This document shows positions 57,089 through 64,000 of a stretch of 64,000 nt of DNA, one piece after another. Location: assembly GCA_022036555.1 (NCBI GenBank), contig CM039137.1, positions 28,194,315 to 28,258,314 on the forward strand. The letters run 5' to 3'. The position numbers and the translations under genes are program-made. The notes below the pieces were generated by a model. The model made no database searches. It saw nothing but the letters and a program-made list of their open reading frames with translations, and was not told the origin of the DNA. Positions within the stretch are counted from its first letter, which is position 1. Each line of letters begins with the position of its first letter. The DNA is from Microstegium vimineum (lineage: Eukaryota; Streptophyta; Magnoliopsida; Poales; Poaceae).

Positions 57089-58974
57089 ATCGGGATGGTT
57101 CAACTTTTCCCCAAGACGATGCACAAGACTTAGGGGGGAGAATGATGGATAAGTCTTTGTACTGTGGTATTTCTAGGGTTGTAGTAGCTGTCCTTGTGAC
57201 TAGGCTGCATGGTAGTCTTGCTGTCCCATCTAGGACATCATCTTGGACTAGCTTTAGGACAACATTTTACACTAGATGTATGACATCATTTAGGACAACA
57301 TCTTAGACTAGCATCTTGGCATATGCTTTGCTAAACTGCCTATATGTATCCCCAACCCCTTATGTTGTATGACATTATGTGAGAAATAAAACAAAAAATT
57401 GTTTCAACTACTAGTGTCATCATCTACCTCGATGAGAGTAAGAATTCTGCTACTACTAAGAATAAGAAGTCAGCGACAAATAGTAATAGATGTTTAATCA
57501 TTTCGATGCTCCAAACAATATAGTCTGAACATAACATATTATGTCATCAGAGTAATCTCTTTCTAAATGTATTTGTCTATTGCGTCAAAAATCTAGAAAG
57601 CTAAGACATATATAGTATAACGTATTTCAAAACTAGGAAATATAAGGATGACCTCCTCTTAGATTTTGGTATTTTACTAGGCTTCCACAGACTATTTCTA
57701 AGAACAATATGTAAGTGGACATTCTCCATCACCCTCTGGATCCTACCACTCACATCAAGAATGAGTCCAATCTCATTTATAATGCTTCTATAGGGTGATA
57801 GGTTGCTCTATGTCTTTCAAATGGAATTTGATGAATAATATAGATTTTGCATCATCATGTTCATGCGAAGCATTAATTATGATACAAGAATATACTATCT
57901 CACTTTCCTTAGTTGTAGTAGGAGGTGAGATAAATCTGGAGGGATTTGGGATGCAAAATGGATGTCATTTCTATGATGTTAAACCACCTTCATTTGATTA
58001 CTTAACATTCTGCCTCTTAGATTTTCCCAATTGATCAAATCCGAAATTATTGACTCTCAAACCAACAAGTGCCCCACCTCGCATGATCAGAACATTTAAG
58101 ACTGTCATCTCCACGCACATGTATCTCCATAAGAAACTCTTCTGTTCCATTATGCTTAATGTAATTCATGAATGTCTCCGCATTTCTGCTTTCTCAATAA
58201 AAAGAGTTTTCTGATAAAATTTTACACAAAAAATGACATTTAAATAAGTTAATAACAATATGACTAAGGATATACATGAAAAAAATAGAAGTCCAATAGG
58301 CGAAGGTTGTATTGGACCCCACAGATAGGGTAAGAACTGACATTACCCAAATAAACAACTTCTCACTCCCATGGCTTAATCATAAACCAATAACACCCAA
58401 CCTAAGCTAGACAGTTAAGCTAATGTGCAGCAATCCTATAACTAGGATGAAATAGGAAACAACTGATATTGTCAAACTAAATAACTTCTCACTCCCATGG
58501 CTTAATCCTAAACCAATAATCCCCAATATAAGTTGTACAGTTAAGCTAATGTGCAGCAATCCTATAACTACGATAAAATAGGACCATCTTCCTACACGAA
58601 TTTGCATGAAGATATAGGGTTCGGTATCGCAATTCACTACCATTGAGCCTGCTTGTAAGACGATATAGCATACTGGGTTGGGATGTTGAGGATAAAAAAT
58701 CTCACCAAAAGATCGGCCACCGGGAGGACGTCATCCCCACCGCTGCTACTCCGCCCCTACCGAGTAAATGCGCCATAGGTCTGGGTTGGGAGAGGAGGAA
58801 CAGTGGCGGTGGCTGCGAAGCTAAAGATGAGAGCGAGCATGAGTGGCAGCGGATCCGAAGTGAAAAGAGGACTAGGGCAAGTGGAACGGAATAAGACCCG
58901 CGTGATAGAAAAATCCAGGAAAGCAGCCCATCTAAGCCCACCTCTAAAATACGAAACATTTTTTTAATTAAATA
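57089..58974. repeat. rest of unit B and right flank
   Basis: From 57089 the sequence resumes unit B (GATGGTTCAACTTTTCCCC) and parallels 22209-23466. A local 126-bp tandem duplication occupies about 58327-58578 (AACTTCTCACTCCC at 58357 and 58483). From about 58640 to 58970 the DNA is GC-richer but no exon is supported. Confidence 0.55.
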
Positions 58975-59847
58975 GGCCGAATAGCCATTTTCATACCTAA
59001 CTATTAATTGAGGCTCAATTTGGTCCATGAACTTATTTTTCTGCTTTGGTCCTTAAATAATGTATTGCGGGTTGATCTCGTCCACCCCTCTTCAAACCAC
59101 GCCATGTAGCCAGGAGTACACGCGAAATGTCAATGTTGTCCCTCGTTCTCTCCTTTAGCAGCCGACTAAACTCACAACGTCGTTTCCTCCCTCTCGTATC
59201 CTTTTTTTGTACATGTGCAAGAGAGTGACGTAGAGCCGACCCTAATAAAAAATCAAAACAATCTGTCAAAAGTCAAATCAATCCTTGTTAGAATCAACCC
59301 TAGCCTACTAGGTCTGCACTTGCCTCCACCACGTATGCTGCTTCATGAGCATGAGAACGAGATGCTTCAGGATCCGATACTACTCCTCTGCTTGGCATTG
59401 ACCTTATTCCTCTCCCTCTCGGCTCATTGGATTCATGCACCATGAGGAGTTGGGGACATAGGAACGGCGATGGAGGCCTCCGCAATGGAGAGACCAAATG
59501 GAGGAGACGGTGGAGAAGAACCGGATGAAGCAAACTTGGGGGAGAGAACAAACTCGACAGTCTTCCTCCAAATGGCACCGACGAGAGAGGCAAAGAGACG
59601 GTGTTGAGAAGGAAATGGATACGAGATGGAGGAAACGACGTCGTGAGCCTGACCGGTTGCTAAAGAAGGGAGTTAAGGGCAATATGGATATTTTGCGTAT
59701 ACTCCTGGCCACATGGCGCGATTTGAAGAGGGGTGGACGAGATCGATCCGCAAATCTATTGTTTAAGGACCAAAGGGGTCAATTTAAACGTTCAGGGACC
59801 AAATTGAATCTTGAATAATAGTTTAGGGATAAAATGGCTATTTTGCC
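58975..59847. mobile_element. non-autonomous Mutator-like element with ~230-bp TIRs
   Basis: Long inverted repeats at 58975-59201 and 59617-59847 align across their length, for example GATCTCGTCCACCCCTCTTC on the left against its complement on the right, and ACGTCGTTTCCTCC. The outer ends GGCCGAATAGCC and the complement of the right end (GGCAAAATAGCC) agree. Flanking 9-mers AATTAAATA and AATTAAACT match at seven of nine positions. Long TIRs and a near-9-bp duplication suggest a TIR-MULE derivative. No MURA-like transposase is present. The 415-bp centre is unassigned. Confidence 0.7.
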
Positions 59848-60180
59848 AATTAAACTCGTTTTTGTTTTTTCGTTGTTTGGCTTCGGTGTCGTCCACGGAT
59901 TTCTGGAGCTGTGGGAATGCAATGTGTAAGTGCATAGCACATACGTTTACCTGTCTCTCCTTCTGTATACGCTGTGAAACCAGAGCATATCTCGACTTTC
60001 GTTCTCTCTCTACCTTATCATTTCTATTATCCTCGCAGAGTCGCAGACATGGCTGGGTGACTTCGAGCTGCTGGCCATAGATGGAGTTGATGTTCCACCT
60101 TCCACGGGCACTCCTCCGCGGTGCGAAGCACGAGTCTTCCCCGTGTGTCGTGTCTATCAATATAATGCTAGACCGTGGAA

Positions 60181-60365
60181 CCATCTACTGCAAATGGACG
60201 TCCTGCTAACGACGGCGACCGTGGTAGTCACCGCAGCCTGCAGGCATCGTGGTCGTGAGCTTGTTCGGTATGAACATCCACATCAAACTTATGAAAGATC
60301 CAGAGACCGATAAGTAGGCGAGGACCAAGAACTTTTGGGAAACCACCTGTGGCATGGGTCACCTA
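60181..60365 (+). pseudogene. CorA/MRS2-like magnesium transporter fragment
   Basis: One frame reads LQMDVLLTTATVVVTAA and, after a frame change near 60241, the next reads GIVVVSLFGMNIHIKLMKDP, then a TAG and NFWETTCGMG. A transmembrane helix ending in GMN is the hallmark of CorA/MRS2 magnesium channels. Only the last part of the family is present, with a frameshift and a stop. No intact gene is nearby. The assignment rests on the GMN context and should be treated as tentative. Confidence 0.45.
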
Positions 60366-60435
60366 GCGATCTCACGCGCGCGGGGAAGAAGAACCAGTAC
60401 TACTGCACTTGCTGCTGCGGTAGGACGATTGGGCC

Positions 60436-60522
60436 TGATTGTTTTCTATTTGACAATCGATTGATTCTTCTTCGAATTGGAATCGCAGGAACGAGCCTGA
60501 TCTACGAGTCCTAGGATGTCGG
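60436..60522 (+). repeat. duplicate of the DUF1668 gene leader and start
   Basis: About 87 bp here match 61206-61296, including TTGACAATCGATTGATTCTTC, GATCTACGAGTCC and the ATG context (GGATGTCGGA against GGATGACGGA). The copied reading frame ends after a few codons, so only the leader was duplicated. Confidence 0.85.
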
Positions 60523-61289
60523 AAACTGGTGAAAACAAAAATATTTTGTTTTGGTTTTGACTTTTGAGCAAGGGTGGCCGAACTGAAGTAATAATGCTTA
60601 AAGATCCCAACCAACGATCTCCCCGGTCTAGATAGGTACCGTTTTGATAGAAAGCAACAAAGACCGATGCAACATATGTGTTCAAAAGTTCTATGCATAC
60701 AGGTTGTATCAATTCCAGAATAATGTTTGTTGGAAATATTATCTTGGAAGCCTTTTGACTTCGTTAACAATTTTGTTTAAAAAATCTTCTCCCAGTCCTC
60801 GTGCGATCCTCGACTGCTTGCTTTTCAGGTAGCTGATATTTGTAAAATTTTGCACAATGTACAGATTATATTAATTTTGATAATTGTGTACCGCTCCTTT
60901 GCCACGTAAAATATTTCACCAGTTTGAATCTCGATCTGAGATTACCTCAAAATCTACATAGTGTTTACATGTTATTTGGTCTCTGTAGGGGCATAAACGA
61001 CTTCTCCCCGATCGAACCAGTTTGCTAACAGGCCATGAGTTCCGTCACGGCCCATGAGGTTCACCGGTCACCGGAAACAACTTCATAGCGTTCCCTTCCT
61101 CTCTTTATACCAAGAGAAGAATCCCTCCGCCTCCTCCCTCTCCCCGCCTCAGCCTCGACCTCAACAGCCGCACCATTTTCGACTTGTATAGGTGCATTCC
61201 TGCGATTCCCTGATTGATTTCAATTTGACAATCGATTGATTCTTCTTCAAATCGAATCGCACGAACCAGCCAGATCTACGAGTCCGAGG

Positions 61290-62434
61290 ATGACGGAGCA
61301 GCGTAATCGAAAGCTGCACCTTTACCTTGTGTTTGATGACTGGAACTCTGGATACTCCATCCGCAAGGTGAGCTTGTCGCGCCGCTCAGGCAAGCAGCCC
61401 TTATCGTCCGATTCAGGAGAAGACTCTGAGCAGCCTGCCTTATCGTCCGGCCCAGGCAAAGGCGCTAAGCCCTTGCCAGTTTTCATGCGCGTGTCAGCTG
61501 TGCGTGGGTTTCCCAATTTCTTCACGTCGGGCTTTGGCACCAAGATCATGGCGATGCATCCACGCGCACAGATTGATGATGATCTCTTCATCGGCGTCCC
61601 AACTATTGACGTCCTGGATCGGACCTGCTCCTGTGAACTTCAGCCAAACATTGCAGGTGCTCCAATCTACATCCCCGTCAGTGATGATAGGCTATTCGTT
61701 CTGGACATCGGCATATTTGAAGTCCTCCGTAAGCCGGAACGTAGTGGACGACCGTGGGTGTGGAAAAGACTCACTAAGTCTCCGTTTCAGGTATGGGATG
61801 TCTCCTCCTATGGTGTGCAACCCGATGAATACATCTTCATCAGTACCAAGAGTGGCGTCACCTTCGTCTTCGACACCAAGGAGTATGTGTGGAAACTATA
61901 TGGTGATTGGGCGTTCCCCTTCACCGCCGTGGACACTATGACCCCTCCCTGAAGGGCTTTGTCGGTCTCTCCAAACAGGAGGAGACCCTTGGGTACCTCT
62001 ACTGCTGCACCATGGCCAGCACCGTGACTGGCGACACTGGCAAAGTACAGCCCCCTGAATTGAAGTGCACCAATGACACGGTGTACAACAAGAACCCAGC
62101 TGAGGGGCAGCATGTAAGTGCCACCCTTGTGCACATGCGCCCGGGCAAGTTCTGCCTTGTGGAGTGTGTCTCCATTGATGATAACGGAAGTACTGATGAG
62201 GAGCTCAGCGTTGATACTGATCCGGAGGAGTTCATAGGGCAGCTGAGGCGGGCTGATAAACTTATTGGAGGCGGGCCCCAAGGTGGTCGCTTTATGTATC
62301 GTTTGAAGACCTTCTCCCTCATTAACATGAATGGAGACCTGAAGATTAAACACTGCAAGGTTCGATGCTACAGCCTGCCTCATGATGCAAGAAGTGGTAC
62401 CATCCGTCGGGATCCAGTCGCATTTTGGCTGTGA
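61290..62434 (+). CDS. DUF1668 family protein, frame broken once
   Basis: An intronless gene of about 382 codons belongs to a large grass-expanded family of unknown function. The start MTEQRNRKLHLYLVFDDWNS, a Ser/Gly linker, FMRVSAVRGFPNFFTSGFGT, PIYIPVSDDRLFVLDIGIFE, VWDVSSYGVQPDEYIFISTK, and the C-terminal HVSATLVHMRPGKFCLVECV and RRDPVAFWL match the family pattern as I know it. After WAFPFT the frame runs into a stop at 61950-61952. The remainder (HYDPSLKGFVGLSK onward) continues in the next frame to TGA 62432-62434. One base appears missing in a GC-rich spot near 61925. Either this is a sequence error or a recent pseudogene. ATG 61290 is preferred to the upstream in-frame ATG at 61236, and its context is duplicated at 60436. 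Confidence 0.8.
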
Positions 62435-63534
62435 AAATCAACTAAAATGATGAGATAATGAGTTCCTATGTTTTCATTCAGGTGTGACTTCTGCTTCTAT
62501 GTTTTAGTTTGGTGTAATCTCAAACTATGTTGCTTTTCTATGTGGTCACTCAGTTGTTACCGCGTTGCTTTTTTAATTCAGTGTGTAATCTCAAGTGTGA
62601 ACTATATGTTTAAACTCAGGTATTATAAATGTGTTGCTTTTCTATGTTTTAATTTAATGTGTAATCTCAACTGTGAATCCCTTGCTATGTTTTCATCGTA
62701 GAGCTTGCAACAACAATGAGGATTGCATGCATCAGTTGTGACTTTTTTTTAAGCATCCTTAAGTTTTGCAGAAAGCTTTAAGTTACAAAGTATGCGGGGA
62801 GGTGCTTCACCCTGTTGTATAGAAACGCCTCTAAACTGCATTACATTTCATTCCTCCTAGAAACGTGTGTTCTCAGAATGTGGATCCTCATGAAAGCAGT
62901 CAGATAAGATATCCTTAGACTTGACGAGAAAGGTGCTCGGCCTCCAGACATTGCAGATTTGGGTACAGGCTTTAGGGACTTCTCTCAGACTCGATTTGTG
63001 CTAAAACTGATTTTCCACTTGCTATTCTCTATGGAATTTTGCAGCTACAGCTGGTGCCTTTTGTAGTTGTTTTGTTATTCATTTGAAAATTGTGCTAGGC
63101 TGCTTCGTTGCAAGGAAATAATAACACATCTAATCATAAACAAATCTTGGCTAGACCCGTGTGATCGCTAAGAGATCACGCCACCGACAGCCCACGCGGT
63201 ACAGGGCCTTACTCTGTTGCTCACTCGATGAACTCATGTGGATTGCTCGTGCGCAGAGGCAACAAAATCTTATCTTGTATATTTGCTATGGTCGTAACAG
63301 CCTGACAAGCTTAAAGACAATAATGATATTATGAGTTACAATAAAAACTAAATTGCAAATCAAGAATTAACACTGATCCAGAGCGCTGCACTAGCTTCAT
63401 CTCAATGGCTAAACACTGCACAGAAACAACAAAAACTCTCCAAGCCCTTTTGTATTACCTAACCGTCTAAGAACTATCTAACACCGAAAAAAATCAATGG
63501 ACGTCTCCCGAATCAGATACTACTTTATCAGGAA
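62435..63534. other. 3' region of DUF1668 gene and intergenic DNA
   Basis: Just after the gene, about 62480-62700 holds loosely repeated phrases (TTGCTTTTCTATG, TGTGTAATCTCAA), a diverged short tandem pattern. Beyond that no exon or bounded repeat was recognised. Confidence 0.45.
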
Positions 63535-64000
63535 TCACACTAGATGTACACGCCCCCAATTTACAGAACTTAACAACATGACAGGGGAAGAAATACAACT
63601 ATCGACCTTTCCTCCCAGGATGTTGCTTTCTGAGTCTTGCTCTGCAATGTAGTTGGGCAGCTCACCCTGGCAGAGGCACACTCGTCGCAGTGGGACGCTG
63701 AACCCCAGCCCCTTCGCAGCCGGAAGATGTCCTCCGTGAAGGTGGAGCCTGATGATCACGTTCGACAGCGCGCAGATTGTCTTGTCAAGCATGGCATGGA
63801 CCTGAACAAGCATTGCAGAGGTGGATTGTTGTTCAGTAAGTCTGCCAGACTCAAATCTCTACTCCTAAAAAGATCAAAGAGGACCCGTTCACTCCGCGTG
63901 GTGAAGCCGCTGGGACAGGTGCACCTCAGTAACTTCTGTTTGCACCGACAGGTGGGCCACACGCACCATACAGGGACTCCACTCGACTCAACGGGGACCC
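63535..64000 (-). other. possible exon(s) of a gene extending past the right edge
   Basis: A minus-strand open segment (63666-63801) with a plausible AG acceptor before it (TTGTTCAG) and GT donor after it (CAGG|GTGAGC) would encode VHAMLDKTICALSNVIIRLH and onward. The frame otherwise runs to a stop at 63535. I do not recognise the protein. The call is weak and rests on splice-like borders and openness only. Confidence 0.2.

Larger units (their letters stand above)
23467..58407. repeat. tandem segmental duplication, unit B
   Basis: This is the second copy of the duplicated segment. It starts in the copied intron 2, includes the copied last exon, and ends near 58407 where unit A stops at 23466. 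It is about 4.6 kb after removing the 30.3-kb Copia block. It differs from unit A by an extra ~1.1 kb at 24712-25850 that contains a LINE-like tail and a piece resembling the hydrolase intron. A 126-bp local tandem duplication lies at its right end. Confidence 0.75.
59848..61289. other. region of gene debris upstream of the DUF1668 gene
   Basis: This stretch contains a decayed CorA/MRS2-like piece (60181-60365), a duplicated copy of the DUF1668 leader (60436-60522), and the promoter and 5' leader of the DUF1668 gene, with a TATA-like TCTTTATACC near 61102. The rest was not recognised. Confidence 0.5.

Noticed and set aside
59498..59818. 106-codon basic plus-strand frame
   Set aside because: Its second half is the right TIR of the MULE-like element, and its counterpart reads from the left TIR on the other strand.
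61504..61941. Alternative 145-codon frame inside the DUF1668 gene
   Set aside because: It is a shadow frame. The conserved residues lie in the 61290 frame.

Overview
The window is nuclear DNA from a grass (Poaceae), most likely a panicoid. The evidence is GC-rich first exons with AT-rich introns, GT-AG introns, a Stowaway MITE, SIRE/Opie-type Copia and Tat-type Gypsy retrotransposons, and grass-restricted families such as DUF1668. The species cannot be named from sequence alone.

The left arm (1-16843) is genic. It holds an S40 senescence-regulator gene (minus strand), a head-to-head sorting nexin 1 gene, a small plastid-targeted protein of unknown function (minus), a tRNA-Leu(UAG) next to a 213-bp-period repeat, an alpha/beta hydrolase gene, and a condensation/acyltransferase-like gene. 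A DUF1668 gene lies near the right end (61290-62434), preceded by debris of a CorA/MRS2-like transporter and a duplicate of the DUF1668 leader.

The centre is a readable history. (1) The last exon of the acyltransferase-like gene and about 3.8 kb of downstream DNA were tandemly duplicated: unit A is 16299-23466, unit B is 23467 to about 58407. (2) Unit A received a 3,324-bp hAT transposon with an intact transposase ORF and an 8-bp target duplication; unit B keeps the empty site. (3) Unit B received a SIRE/Opie-type Copia element (minus strand, 26743-57088, target duplication ATCGG); unit A keeps that empty site. (4) The Copia was then hit three times: a 13,000-bp Tat-type Gypsy in gag (42022-55021, AGTCA), a 4.3-kb TGTAACA...TGTTACA element in RT (33784-38119, CATAC), and a roughly 1.5-kb TG...CA solo-LTR-like element in RT (30461-33741, ATGAA). 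(5) That last element contains a solo LTR of the same Copia family (31447-33244, GGTGG).

The most interesting object is the Tat-type Gypsy. Between pol and its 3' LTR it carries an antisense, intron-containing gene for a plant mobile domain (PMD) protein. The element is also saturated with the heptamer TGCCGAT/ATCGGCA: 12 exact copies in the first ~500 bp of one LTR, and many more through gag, pol and the antisense gene. A motif-dense element with a captured host-like gene suggests a self-recognition or anti-silencing device, which is a hypothesis.

Two further patterns stand out. Four tiny poly(A)/poly(T) insertions of 14-18 bp are each flanked by 14-16-bp direct repeats, like minimal target-primed retroposition products. 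Four of the six host protein genes also show a frame break of about one nucleotide (SNX1 N-terminus, hydrolase C-terminus, acyltransferase N-terminus, DUF1668 middle), which points either to residual single-base errors in the assembly or to gene decay.
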